A stretch of DNA of 64,000 nucleotides, from assembly GCA_036971615.1 (NCBI GenBank), contig JAYKKR010000020.1, positions 62,001 through 126,000 of the forward strand. Direction: 5' to 3'. The number at the start of each line of letters is the position of its first letter. Positions within the stretch are counted from its first letter, which is position 1. Both the position numbers and the translations under genes were made by a program. The notes beneath the pieces are model-generated. The model had not been told where the DNA came from. It saw nothing but the letters and a program-made list of their open reading frames with translations, and did not search any database. The DNA comes from Amyloporia xantha. Lineage: Eukaryota; Basidiomycota; Agaricomycetes; Polyporales; Adustoporiaceae. Shown piece after piece: positions 9,770-21,327 of this stretch.

Positions 9770-10880
9770 CTGGCCCGGAGTGTTCAATGTAACCAGGTTA
9801 TTGTACAGATGGTCTCGCATGCTGATGATGCGCTCTGCCATGCCCTTCACCCCAGTCTCCCACTCACCATACAGCTAGCCATTCATGAAGATGGTGCTCG
9901 CAATCCGCGTGCCGTGCAGCGGCGGATAGGCCGGATCACAATCTTCAGCTGGCTCTCCACGCGCTGCCGCAACGAGCGAGAACGCGCCGACACGTTCACC
10001 GTACAAGCCCATGTTCTTCGCGAACGACTGCGCAAGCGCGACCTGGTGTCCAGAAGAGATAAAGTGGTGTAGCGCAACCTACCATCTTCTTGTCGAAATA
10101 TCGGTATTGCTTCACTTCCAGCCAGGAGTCGCAGAAGACAGCGGTATGGTTGTCCCACGAGGGGTTGGGATGGAGTGCGGGAAGAAACGCTGCAAAAACG
10201 CACCGCCGATCCGCAAAGCACCAGTGCCCAAGATCGACTGAACCACGGCGATCTGTGCGCGATCACCACATTAAACCCAGTTCAGCACCGCGCATCTCCT
10301 TCTGTTGCAACACAGGGCATGACTAGAACCGACACACACCGAATTTTGTCCGAGAGGCTTGCTGTCTGCACCGTACGCAAGCCTCGCTGCAGCCTTCGTG
10401 AGCTCGGGCAGACCGCTGATTGGGAGGTACTCCTTGTCGGGGTTGTGCGCCGTGAGGAAGTCCTCAGCCTTCTTGACGCTGTTCAGGACATAGGGCTTGC
10501 CATTGCTGTCACGGTACGCGCCGATGCCCAAGTTAATCTTGCGCGGGTCCTTGTCGGCCTTGAAGGCTTCCGTCACACCTGGAGTGGAGGAGGAGGACGG
10601 TGGTGAGCGTCACGGAGGATCATCGGGAGACGCTCGCACGAAAAACCGTTTAGGACAGCCAGATAGGCTTCATAGCTTCGTTGAATGGACAAGGTTCCAG
10701 ACAGCCTATTCTCGTCTGCTCACGAGCACGCCCACCCAGCCAAGACCACACAACGAATCCCAGGAAACAGAGCCCGGGCCAAAGAACAGTTCTACGCACC
10801 CAGAATCGGGTCCGGCGGACCCGCGGGGACCGCAGACCAGGTCGACAGGGCAGCAGCACGGCGCACTTGTTGCGGCGCAG
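9770..10880 (-). pseudogene. Aspartate aminotransferase (mitochondrial type), internally deleted
   Basis: A PLP-dependent transaminase interconverting aspartate and oxaloacetate. Exon 1 (about 10,880-10,800) reads RAAPQQVRRAAALSTWSAVP then AGPPDPILG, like a mitochondrial presequence plus mature start; no ATG is visible upstream in frame. Exon 2 (from 10,578) reads [20 protein letters not shown] and on to the [17 protein letters not shown] block. Later pieces are SILGTGALRIGGAFLQRFFP and LEVKQYRYFDKKM. The sequence then jumps to the active-site lysine segment (SFAKNMGLYGERVGAF), so about 80 residues including the NPTG loop are missing. The 3' end dissolves near 9,770, directly before the BDF1 start. 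Confidence 0.85.
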
Positions 10881-10929
10881 CTCGGGTAAGGGGGCGGGTG
10901 AGGGTGGATCTGGGGGAACAGGAGATCCG

Positions 10930-10950
10930 AAGTTGGGCTGGAGTCTTTAT
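10930..10950 (-). promoter_or_regulatory. TATA-like box upstream of the AAT fragment
   Basis: The minus strand reads GCGCATATAAAGACTCC about 50-70 bases upstream of the first recognisable AAT codons, a plausible position for a core promoter that travelled with the fragment. Evidence is by motif and position only. Confidence 0.3.
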
Positions 10951-11439
10951 ATGCGCTGCGAAAAGATTCGATCTGCACGCAGTTCAACGATGTCTACATG
11001 TATCTGTGTCCCGCGAATTGCACTCGTTGGTCCTCAGGTGTTCTCCCATGGACGCTTCTGGTTCCTTTCGGATGTCGTCGGGGGTCGGTTCCTCTTGACA
11101 TGAGGCCAGTACAACGTTGTGTATTGACGTGTCGAACTCCAGCGAGCAGCTCTTGGACAGTAAGTGCTTCCCGTGCAGATTCCCCAACGTGATGCCTGTA
11201 TATCAAGAAATATTAGTTAACGTTTCGACTCGAGACGGAGAGCCTGAAGCAGCCCTAGATTACGTAAGTGCATTGTTGCAGGCGGGCACGTGTGGGTTCG
11301 GTGTCGATGTTGAGTTGGACATTGGTTGGACCAAGTCCCTTTGTTGGCGTTGTCGTCGTTGTCGGCATCACTCACATGGTATCGTCATCATCTCAGCCTC
11401 CGCCTTGCCTCCCAGTACTCCGTCAGCCCTGCCAACATG

Positions 11440-11773
11440 CGCCCGCTCGACTCCCCCGCCGATAATGGCGAGCATTATACCCTCACCTTCTCCGATTATT
11501 CTGTCTACTGTTAATGCGACTGACTCGGCGCACAGACAACAATCTGACCCAGGGGAATGTTAAGTAGGTTGAAGCGTGCGTTCTCCTGCACCAGCACCTA
11601 AGGCTCTTTACCTCCACAGCTTCGTCAGCGCACAAGAAGCAGGCAAGGACAACCTCGCGTTCGTCAACAGCGCCGGGAACACGATGATCAAGGTCGACAA
11701 CACATCTACCGTGAATGTCGGCAGCAATCGCAACAGCGTGCGCATCTCGACGAAAGACCACTTCACCGTGGGC
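11440..11773 (+). pseudogene. GH16 glycoside hydrolase fragment
   Basis: Plus-strand exons in order: EHYTLTFSD (about 11,470-11,500), a short exon with LTQGNV, and SAQEAGKDNLAFVNSAGNTM continuing KVDNTSTVNVGSNRNSVRIS TKDHF (about 11,621-11,770). This matches the N-terminal beta-sandwich strands of fungal GH16 enzymes (laminarinase/beta-glucanase type, NSVRI-x-TK). The catalytic ExDxxE strand should follow but does not; the sequence passes into tandem repeats. It cannot be active. Confidence 0.65.
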
Positions 11774-11789
11774 AGGACCCATCCCCCGC

Positions 11790-13289
11790 ACTGCCCTTTC
11801 CCGACAGCTGACACTCAGCACTCGACGCTGAGCGCTGATCGTACCCCCAGCGCAAGGTCGGCACGTTCCTCCGCGAACCGCACCGCTGTGCACTCCCGCG
11901 CTCGCACCATAGACACGCTCCCGCGCTCGCACCATAGACACGCTCCCGACTCCTCTCTCGGTCGTTCACCGGCGCGCCACCGACCCCCCGACGCGTTCAG
12001 TCACGCCCACAGTGCTATAGCGCTGCACCTTTGACCAGGCATACGACATCAACGAGCGCGGCGCGCGAATGACGGCGCACTGGACGGCTCTGCATCTAGT
12101 GGTGTGTAGCACAAGCACGAGCCCCGTCGCTACTTTGGCGTGTCGCCTGTTGTCGGCTCCCATCTCCCTTCCATCCCCATCCCTTCCATCCCCATGCACA
12201 CCCCTCAACCATGCATCTTATTCTACCCAGTCCAAGCCCCGTACAGCACTCACCAGCGCCCATTTAGTGCCCTCCCCTTTCCCGACAGCTGACGCTCAGC
12301 GCTGATCGTACACCTCGCCCACTTCCAGCTCCTAGCGTAAGTCCTGCACGTTCGTCCGGGAACCGCTCTGCTGTGCACTCCCGCGCTCACACTATGGACC
12401 CACTCCCGACTCCCCTCTTGCCCGTTCACCGGCGCGCCATCACACAAGCTCAGTCCGTCGGCGCTGCCCTCGTTCGTCGGCCAGTCCGGTCTGCTATTTG
12501 CAGTGTGCTGTCCACTGCATGCGAGAAGGGAAGGCGGGGCCGAGACTGAGTGTTGGAGGTAGCATGCAGGAGAAGGGGGACTGGGGTTGAGGGCAAGCGT
12601 GTGCCCCGTGGATCCTGGCAAGGGCAGGTTCATGCGGAGACATGCCAGGTGAGTCCGTCCACTTACTCTCGCTATTCTTTCGTTGATGAGCGCTCGAGCG
12701 TCCACTCCCCGTCTGTTGAGGACTCGGGTCTCGGAACTGCATCCGCAGACCGGTATGTACATGCCCCGCCGGTCAATGGGACCGTGCAGTCGTGTCTCAC
12801 AAGTACGTACTGGGGCCGATCGTCGATGTTCGGGCTGTGGGCAACGTCAGCAGGGGCTGGCCATCCTTCCACCCGAGGCGCGCACCCCTGCGCCGTCCCC
12901 TCACTGGTCCCGCCCCGCTGTGCACTCCTGCGCTCACACTATGGACCCATTCCCCGCTCCTATCTCGGCCGTTCACTGGCGTGCCGTCACGCAAGCCTAG
13001 TCCGTCAGGGCAGCCCCTGTCCGTCCGTCTCAGGCTGTAGTGTGTAGTGTGTTGTCCGCTTCGCGCGCTCGAGAAGGGAGGGCGGGATCGAGTGTGTGTT
13101 TTGAAGATAGCATGCAGGAGAATGGAGATTGGGGATCAGGGCGAGTGCACGCCCCGTGGATCCTGGCAACGGCGGGATCGTGCGGAGACTGACACAGGTG
13201 AGTCTGTACATTCGATCTCACACGTCTCTAGCTGATCCGCACATTAGCGTTTGATTCCCGTCCATCGAGGACTCGAGACACAAGACCGT
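11790..13289. repeat. Degenerate ~450-550 bp tandem units
   Basis: Related blocks recur at about 11,850-12,010, 12,340-12,890 and 12,890-13,289. Landmarks include CTGTGCACTCC(C/T)GCGCTC, CCCCGTGGATCCTGGCAA (12,600 and 13,150) and TAGCATGCAGGAGAA. A further diverged piece lies on the other side of the KDZ element (from 32,350), so that element inserted into this repeat field. No protein family recognised. Confidence 0.65.
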
Positions 13290-13297
13290 GCCCACAG

Positions 13298-14356
13298 AGC
13301 CCATTCAGTCATTATAGCCTACTCTATAGGGAGAGATATGGGTGAAATTTTTATTACTTAGTAAGGAGAGCGGACGTCGGCCGACGCCATCGCTATAGCC
13401 TGCAGTGCAGGGTCGGCCGAGAGGGTATAATATAGCCTGTAGATACGGCGCGGCCGAGTGCGCCATATTTCCGTAGTATATTCTCGCCTTCAAGTAGTGT
13501 CGGCCCAGGGCTATAATATAGCCTTTAGATACGGCGCGGCCGACTGCGCCATATTTCTGTGGTATATTCTCGCCTGCAAGTAGTGTCGGCCGAGGGCTAT
13601 AATATAGCCTGTAGACACGGCGCGGCCGACTGCGCCATATTATCGTGGTATATTCTCGCCTTCAAGTAGTGTCGGCCGAGGGCTATAATATAGCCTGTAG
13701 ACACGGCGCGGCCGACTGCGCCATATTTCTGTGGTATATTCTCGCCTGCAAGTAGTGTCGGCCGAGGGCTATAATATAGCCTGTAGACACGGCGCGGCCG
13801 ACTGCGCCATATTATCGTGGTATATTCTCGCCTTGAAGTAGTGTCGGCCGAGGGCTATAATATAGCCTTTAGATACGGCGCGGCCGACTGCGCCATATTT
13901 CTGTGGTATATTCTCGCCTGCAAGTAGTGTCGGCCGAGGGCTATAATATAGCCTGTAGACACGGCGCGGCCGACTGCGCCATATTATCGTGGTATATTCT
14001 CGCCTTGAAGTAGTGTCGGCCGAGGGCTATAATATAGCCTTTAGATACGGCGCGGCCGACTGCGCCATATTTCTGTGGTATATTCTCGCCTTGAACTAGT
14101 GTCGGCCGAGGGCTATAATATAGCCTGTAGACACGGCGCGGCCGACTGCGCCATATTATCGTGGTATATTCTCGCCTGCAAGTAGTGTCGGCCGAGGGCT
14201 ATAATATAGCCTGTAGACACGGCGCGGCCGACTGCGCCATATTATCGTGGTATATTCTCGCCTGCAAGTAGTGTCGGCCGAGGGCTATAATATAGCCTGT
14301 AGACACGGCGCGGCCGACTGCGCCATATTATCGTGGTATATTCTCGCCTTGAAGTA
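13298..14356 (+). repeat. Left terminal repeat: inverted end plus ~86-bp satellite array
   Basis: After a ~120-bp unique end, about ten to eleven tandem copies of an ~86-bp unit run to 14,356. Each unit has the perfect palindrome GGCTATAATATAGCC, a CGGCGCGGCCGACTGCGCCAT block, TGGTATATTCTCGCC and GTAGTGTCGGCCGAG. Two sub-variants (TATTTCTGTGG and TATTATCGTGG) roughly alternate, suggesting amplification of dimers. Subterminal repeats of this kind usually bind transposase (inference). Confidence 0.9.
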
Positions 14357-14559
14357 GTATATTCCGCCCTATTGTTTCCTTTTCTACGCTTTAATTATAT
14401 GCATTTCAATAAATCTCATGCTGTATGTATAATAATAATAATGCCTCGCCATCCATTAGGCTTTGCAATCTGTCATTCATCACGACGTTTCGTGTGTGGT
14501 CAGGTCAGTGGTGTGACTACAATTCAAAGCGCAAGGACTGATTGGCCATTTCCGACGGC

Positions 14560-16600
14560 TCCATACACCCCACCCAAGACACGCGCAGAGACAGGGCCAT
14601 CTTACATGTGTCCTTCAAAGGATCCAGCTGTGTGGACCCTTTGTGGGACACAGATCCAATGGCCATCTCAAGCGGCAGCATCGCGCTATATTCTACCGCT
14701 ATACATATTTCATGTACGCTAAGGTCATTTGAACTGGATCTACCCACCTACCAGCATCTAATACATATTCTCGCCCAACCCAAGACACGCGCAGAGACTG
14801 GGCCATCTGATATGTGTCCTTCAAAGGATCCAGCTGTCTGGACCCTCTGCGGGACACAGATCCAATGGCCATCTCCAGCGGCAGCATGCGCTATGGAATC
14901 ATGGCGCCACCATGTCCAGACGCGCTATGCAACCATGCGCCACGTACCTTGCCTGCCACATTGTGAGGCGTATGGCACGCAGGTGTTATGATGTGCTGGC
15001 GCTGTTGGACGGGGCCATTTCATCCTTGCTACCCTGGGTCACCCAGAGGAATCGAATCACCGTCCACGTTTTGAGAGTACCCCTGATGCTGATGGACAAT
15101 TCAGCTGCATCCGGAGTACTCATGGCGCGGAAGGCAACTCGATTCCACTGGTGAACGTAGAGAGCAAGGAGTTAATGGGTTTATCCAACAGCGCCTTGCA
15201 TGAATGAGTCAGACTCCAGACAGGAAGACTTGACTTATGTTCCTCCGAGCCGCATACCTGTGGCTCAGAAGGACATAAGTCAAATGGGCCTTGTCCGGCG
15301 GCGACGGGCGCCAGCAGGTGTTATGATGTGCTGGCGCTGTTGGACTGGGCCATTTCATCCTTGCTGCCCTGGGTCAGCCAGAGGAATCGAATCGCCGTCC
15401 ACGTTTTGAGAGTACCCCTGATGCTGATGGACAATTCAGCTGCATCCGGAGTACTCATGGCGCTGAGGGCAACTCGATTCCACTGGTGAACGTAGAGAGC
15501 AAGGAGTTAATGGGTTAATCCAACAGCGCCTTGCATGAATGAGTCAGACTCCAGACAGGAAGACTTGACTTATGTTCCTCCGAGCCGCATACCTGTGGCT
15601 CAGAAGGACATAAGTCAAATGGGCCTTGTCCGGCGGCGACGGGCGCCATCTGATGGCGAAGTGCATGCGCGCTCATGCTCGCTGTTGGGAGATGGCGCTA
15701 TGGCTCGCCTGACAGGGCGCCTTCATCTATGGTCTTCAGAGCCGCATACCTGTGGCTCTGAGGGCCACAGACTGAAGTTGCGCTGTCCGGCGGCGACGGG
15801 CGCCATCTGATGGCGCCGTGCATGGCGCGCTTATGCTCACTGTTGGGAGATGGCGCTATGGCTCGCCAGACAGGGCGCCTTCATCTATGCTCTTCAGAGC
15901 CGCTTACCTGTGGCTCCGAAGGTCATAGAAGAAGGGGCCTCGTTCAGCGGCTATATGCGCCATCCGATGGCGCCGTGCATGGCGCGCTCATGCTCACTGT
16001 TGGGAGATGGCGCTATGGCTCGCCAGACAGGGCGCCTTCATCTATGCTCTTCAGAGCCGCATACCTGTGGCTCCGAAGGTCATAGATGAAGCCGCCTCGT
16101 TCAGCGGCAATATGCGCCATCCGATGGCGCCGTGCATGGCGCGCGCAGGCGAGGCACATGGTGCGCAGCCGGCGTGATGTGCTGGCGTTCTCGACCTGCA
16201 TGATTCCTCAATGCTACCCTGGATCAAAGCATCTGAATCGAATCGCCATCCAACCATTGTTGGATGGCCATCCGATTCAGCTGCTTGAATACCAAGGCCA
16301 TTGAAGAATTGGCTGGCGCAGAAGGACGTCATGCATTTATGCACTCACCGCGCAGACGAAACGGATACATACGCCACCTGAAAACACCCACCTTTGACAT
16401 GGCGCGATGTCCAAAGAGCATGATTTGCTGGCGTCCTCGAGCTCGGCCATTCGTCAATGCTACCCCGAAGTTAAGCGTCTGAATCGCATCGCCATCCACA
16501 TGATTGGATGGTAATGTGATTCAGCCGCTTAAATACAAGGTCCATTGAACAAATGGGAGACGCTGGGGACGTCATGCACTCGTGCTCATAAAGGCAGCGA
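14560..16600. repeat. Subterminal tandem repeats of several families
   Basis: Four families follow the left array. A ~100-bp unit with CAAAGGATCCAGCTGTNTGG occurs at 14,569-14,690 and 14,775-14,885. A ~340-bp unit (TGTTATGATGTGCTGGCGCT...GACGGGCGCCA) is duplicated at about 14,978-15,315 and 15,318-15,650. A ~160-bp unit (GGAGATGGCGCTATGGCTCG) is present about three times from 15,660 to 16,140. A ~270-bp unit is present at about 16,160 and 16,420. Units are rich in ATGGCG. Short open frames here are repeat artefacts. Confidence 0.8.
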
Positions 16601-16661
16601 CAAGAAATACATACAGACGACGGCGAGATCCACCTACGACATGGCGCGCAGAGACCCGGTC

Positions 16662-17416
16662 TCACTCCTCATCTGGCAACAGCACCTCTTTGAAGGCGTC
16701 CAACATCCTTGTGAGGTCGCCGGCATCGCGATGGCGACTCTCGGCGAAGCGGGTGACCAGGCGTTCGACGTCATCCAATTGATGGCTGACCGCTCTCATA
16801 TCGCGGTAGTTGACTTGATAGGTGTCTCCGCGACGCTATGCGGCAATCGATGCAATTTATGTGAATGAATGTGTTGAAAAGGTGGGAGCGGGGTGGCGAC
16901 TTACTCTGTCATGCAGTGGATACTTCCACCATGCTGGAAGGTGACTGGGAGGGTCGTCTGGCCAAGTCCACCACGCGGGCTCGGTTTCTGTGTGCAGCTT
17001 CTGTAGCTGCAAGGATGGCGGCGAGGCGAGCGGCGTGAACGGCTGTATCTCGAGGACGTGGATCCGTGGGACGGCCCCAAAGACGGTGGCGTCGCTGATC
17101 TTGCGGACGACGTCGGGGAGCTCGACGTCGGTGACGCCGACGAGGGCGAGGCGGCCAAGGCAGTCGCGAAGGGCTTCCTGCTGAGCGTCAGAGCAGACAC
17201 GTTGGGGAAGGCGAAGCTTACCATTTCCATGCGGAGGCCAATCTCCCACCGCGCCAAGGTGATGTCGAAGCCAGCCACCTTGTCTCTACCGGCGGCGACA
17301 GACATGATGGTCGCTAGCGCCTGCTCGCAGCGCCAGGCATAGTATGAGATCAGTCGGCGGTTGATAGCGATGAGGCTGGAGAGGGACTGTTCGCGATTCT
17401 TCAAGGCGAGAGCCAT
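16662..17416 (-). CDS. Small unknown protein of the KDZ element
   Basis: Start ATG at 17416 (MALALKNREQSLSSLIAINR), with three likely exons. Exon 1 ends at GLRMEM with a GTAAGC donor. Exon 2 reads EALRDCLGRLALVGVTDVEL, then PDVVRKISDATVFGAVPRIH. Exon 3 reads YRDMRAVSHQLDDVERLVTR and ends FKEVLLPDEE before a stop at 16662. The predicted product is about 200 residues, soluble and probably helical, with no signal peptide. No family recognised. It is divergent to the transposase gene 276 bp away, so the two may share a promoter region. Confidence 0.55.
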
Positions 17417-17691
17417 TGCGCCGTGGGGTGAATGGGTTGGTAGGCCAAGGCGAAATGCAAGGCGAATTTGAGGAGTCGATGGTGGATCGGGTGATCGCCT
17501 CGAGGGAAGGTCATGGCGAAGATCCGTCGGAGATAAGCATCGGCCAAGTATCTGAAGGTGATCGCGTGGATATGATCCGTTGTTGATAAGGGATCAGGAG
17601 GCAGGGGCGTGAGAGATCGCCATTCAGTATGAAAAGGAAGCTGTCATGGATCACAATAAGCCAATTGTCATCTGTCCGCAGTGATACGGCC

Positions 17692-20600
17692 ATGGCCCGC
17701 ACGAAGAAGCAACATGTCAGTGGCGATGCGGTGTTCGTGCGTCGCGAAGAACGGCGAACTGCAAGAGGCGCCGTCACATACGTTCCCAAGGAAGCACCGC
17801 TACCGCGTGCGCATGTGCCGACAAGCGCATCAAGATCGCCGTCGAAATCCCCCTCTAAAGCCGCGTCTCATGACGCATATTCCGAACCCGTGCAGGAGCA
17901 TGTGGTGTTTGACGATGTGATGCCGATGAAGAGTCTGCACAAGGTGAGTACCGTCGCCTTATTTGGGTCGCTCAATGTCAACGCCGAAGGCGGGGCAGTC
18001 GCAGAACGACTTTATGCGCGAATGGCTTCCACTTCGCGATGTGTATCTAAGCCACATCATCGAGCTAGAAGCTCCACCAGGTGAGAGACGATGCAGCAAA
18101 TGCGCTGATGCGCATGGCGATTGGCGCTGCTTGGAATGCTTTGGGCGCCCCGTGTATTGCGAGGACTGCCTGCAGTTGACGCATCGCCGCATGCCGCTGC
18201 ATCGGGTGGAGAAGTGGGCGGATGGGTTCTTCGAACCGGCGTGGCTTCGGGAGGTTGGGGTGCGGATGCATCTCGGGCATGATGGCGAACCATGTGTGGA
18301 TGCGGAGTCCCCGATCACGCCGCTGGATGGGGATGCTGATAGCGATGGCGAAGACGACGACGTGAGTGACGCCGGGGACAATGAAGAGGATGAAGAGCCA
18401 ATCAAAGCGGACTCGACGGCGCCGCGAAGTCACTACGCATTTGACACTTTGACCATTGTAGATGTTACGGGGATGCATAGCCTGGACGTTGTGTGGTGTC
18501 GGTGCGATAACAGGCTCACTCGAGACCTGCAACTATTGGACATGGGCCTCTATCCTGGGAGCACCAAGCGGCCACGCACTGCGTTCACATTTCGGGTGTT
18601 GGATGATTTTTTGCTTACCAACAAGGAGTGCAAAACCTCGGGGATGAATTACTACAGCAAGCTTCGACGTGTCACAAACTCTGCGTTCCCGCATTCAGTG
18701 CAGGTAAGCCGCTATGTGCATATGAAGCTGTTTTCGCCGTTGAGAAGGGGCTAGAACCGTTACAGAGAGCTTCTGCGGGTGTCCCGCCAATGGCGAAACC
18801 TCAAATACCGCAAATGGCATGGATATGGTCATGGCGCCTCCAACGCGATACCAGCTGGTGGCCTCGCTTTGGGGTGCCCGGCATGTCCCAAGCCTGGCGT
18901 GAATCTCGCTTCCGGATGGCGTGATGACCCCGTACAGTGAGCCATGTAAGACGTTTTTGGGCGGCATGTGTAACGCGATAGCAGATGGAAGTACATGAGG
19001 AGCATCGTAATGGACGGCAACTTTAGCGCGGAGCATCTCAAGATGCGTCGCCCAGAGGACGACGTCATTCTCAGCGATGGCGACGCTTTCATGGTGGGCG
19101 ACGACACCTACAAGAAGCATCTCGCTGTCGCCATCGAGCATAAAGAGGTCCGCGATCGACTCCTAGTGGATGAACCGTTGGACGCTCATAGCCTATGTAG
19201 AAATCCTTCTGTCACGATCATCGCGCCGTCAACCAGGCGAATGCAGATCGCCATAACCTTGAAGCCACGGGGATTGGCGCCGCGGCCTGTGCGCGCCATG
19301 GGTTTTTCATGCCGCATGCGGTGGTTGATTTCAGAAAGGCGAGAGGTAAGTGGTTTGCTATTTCCTTTGTTCACTTACACCCGCCATCAGACAGATGAAC
19401 ATGGATTACGCGCTGAGCGAGGTGCTCGCCACCATGGCGGGTATCCAGGTGCTGCTGGTGATGTACGACATCATGTGTCAATACGGCATCAATCTCATGA
19501 AGCGGTTTGGGGAGAGTGAGTATTTGCACATGCCGGCGAACGTGGAGATACGGCGCGGAATAGGCCTGTTTCATGTCCACGGCCATCAAGACACATGCTT
19601 TCCTCGCTACTCACCCAACTTCATTCCCGGTGCTGGTCAGATTGATGGCGAAGTGATTGAAACCCTTTGGGCGCCGTTGAATCTCATTTCGGGTAGCACA
19701 CGCGGCATGACCACAGCACATAGAAAGGAAGTCATTGACGATCACATGAATGATTCCAATTGGAAGAAGTTGACCGGGATGGGTGGGCCAACCTTGACAT
19801 TGGTGGAGAGGTTGATTGACTGTGGTTTCAACAGCGAACACCCTTGTTAGGAAATGGCGAAAGGCCAAAGCCGGCACCATGGAGAGCGGGGACGTGTTGG
19901 AGTTCATTGAGAGATCGAGCACGGAGGAGCAGCTAGGAGAGTGGCGAGCCGCTGAGGGCGAGGCGCTCGCCATGCGTGACGCTAAAATCAGCGCGATGGA
20001 TGTCTTTGACGTGCAGATGAGAAAGGGTGAGAGTGCACACTAGAGGGTACGGCCATGATTAATGATGTGGCGCAGCACCCACCCGGATGCAGATCCAACT
20101 TCAACTAACGCAAACGGAAACATCGCAACATCGCCATCAGGGCGTAGCTGCATGGATAGCCACGGGCATGAAGATTCAGGAATTGCAGTAGGTAGCGTCA
20201 TTGAACATCGGGTGCCAAGCTCACAACAGGTCTTAGGTTGGTCATTAGCCAACTGAAACGGAAGATGGGCCGGCATCCGCTGGTGGCGGACCGCCTTGCG
20301 CTGGAGGAGCGCCGTCAGCGCCTTCAGAAGCGTATAGTGACATTCGAGTCCAAAGCCGCTTCGTACATTCCACTTGTGGCCGAGCCCGATGGGGATGGCG
20401 CCTCAGAGGCTTATGACGGGTCTGAATGGGATGCACTGGAGGAAGATGTCAATCCTCTTGATGAGATTTACACCGGTGAGATCGATTCTGGAATCCAGCC
20501 TGAGAGCGCCATCATTTCGCTTCCATCGCAGCTTGGCTACGATGTTGTCGTGGCCAGCGGTTTAGAGGACATCGCTTCGGAGGAGTTGAGTTTGCGCATT

Positions 20601-21254
20601 GGGCAGGCCAATGACGCCCTTCATCAGATTCGCCTCGCCATTGGTTACAAGTCAGTGCTGTTTCGTACGGCGGTTCGTCATGCAAAGAGCCAGCGCCAAA
20701 AGCTCCGGTCCTGGGACGAGGTCATCTCCACGCAGAGGGCGGTGCTAGAGAACGTGCGCATTTACAGTCAAAGCCGCCACGCCATCCTCGCTCTGAATCC
20801 GACTGACGCCATCAAAGCGCGCTTCCGTGCCATTCAACATGATGACCTCAAGGCGATCACCGCGCTGCTCGACAACTCCATCCGAGGAACACGGCAGGAC
20901 AAGTTGTCCTGGATATGGACCGTAGACATCGAGGGCGATTCAACGCAGTCCAACTGGTTGACGGAGTGTGAGTGCGCTTGTGGTCCGTCCAATGCCCGCA
21001 ATGCTGACTGCAGCGCGGCAGTGCATCGCGTCAACTGGTTCCGTGCAAAATCACGTAAGGATAGGTGGGCGGAGGAGTTTGTCATGGTCACGGCAGAGAT
21101 GGCGTGGACGCAGGCGAGCTTCCATAACAAGGCGAACCTATGGCGCTCCCGCCTCTATGGGCCTCCAGGTCATGTATGCTATGCGCGCCGTCAGGTCTCG
21201 CTGTGGACGCGCATGGCGGAGCATGCCGCTTCTCGCTTTAATACATGTGTGTGA
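17692..21254 (+). CDS. KDZ transposase with CxC2 zinc region
   Basis: The enzyme that would cut and paste the element. It starts MARTKKQHVSGDAVFVRREE at 17692. The first exon ends 17,943. The next carries the CxC2 cysteine cluster (RCSKCADAHGDWRCLECFG, VYCEDCLQLTHRRMPLHRVE; about 18,089-18,300) and VTGMHSLDVVWCRC. Further exons have ALGCPACPKPGVNL and the RNase H-like core: first acidic residue in IVMDGNFSAEHL (about 19,004), second in VMYDIMCQYG (about 19,460), and Glu in IDGEVIETLW (about 19,650). The C-terminal exon has QRQKLRSWDEVIST and ends ARRQVSLWTRMAEHAASRFN before the stop at 21,254. With introns at about 17,944, 18,704, 18,937, 19,148, 19,351, 19,783, 20,026, 20,165 and 20,970, every apparent stop is spliced out except for an uncertain junction near 19,783. 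It may be functional. Confidence 0.85.
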
Positions 21255-21327
21255 TGGTTCGCCATTCACGACCCTACTAGATACACAAACATAGACTTGA
21301 CACAAATACAGATCTGTGTATGCAACC

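Noticed and set aside
11990..12060. Helitron terminus near the host-gene mosaic
   Set aside because: No TC start, CTRR end with hairpin, or Rep/helicase sequence could be identified with confidence anywhere in the window.
13420..14340. Possible CRISPR array (regular repeats of ~86 bp)
   Set aside because: Whole units repeat with no unique spacers, and the host is a eukaryote; this is a transposon-end satellite.
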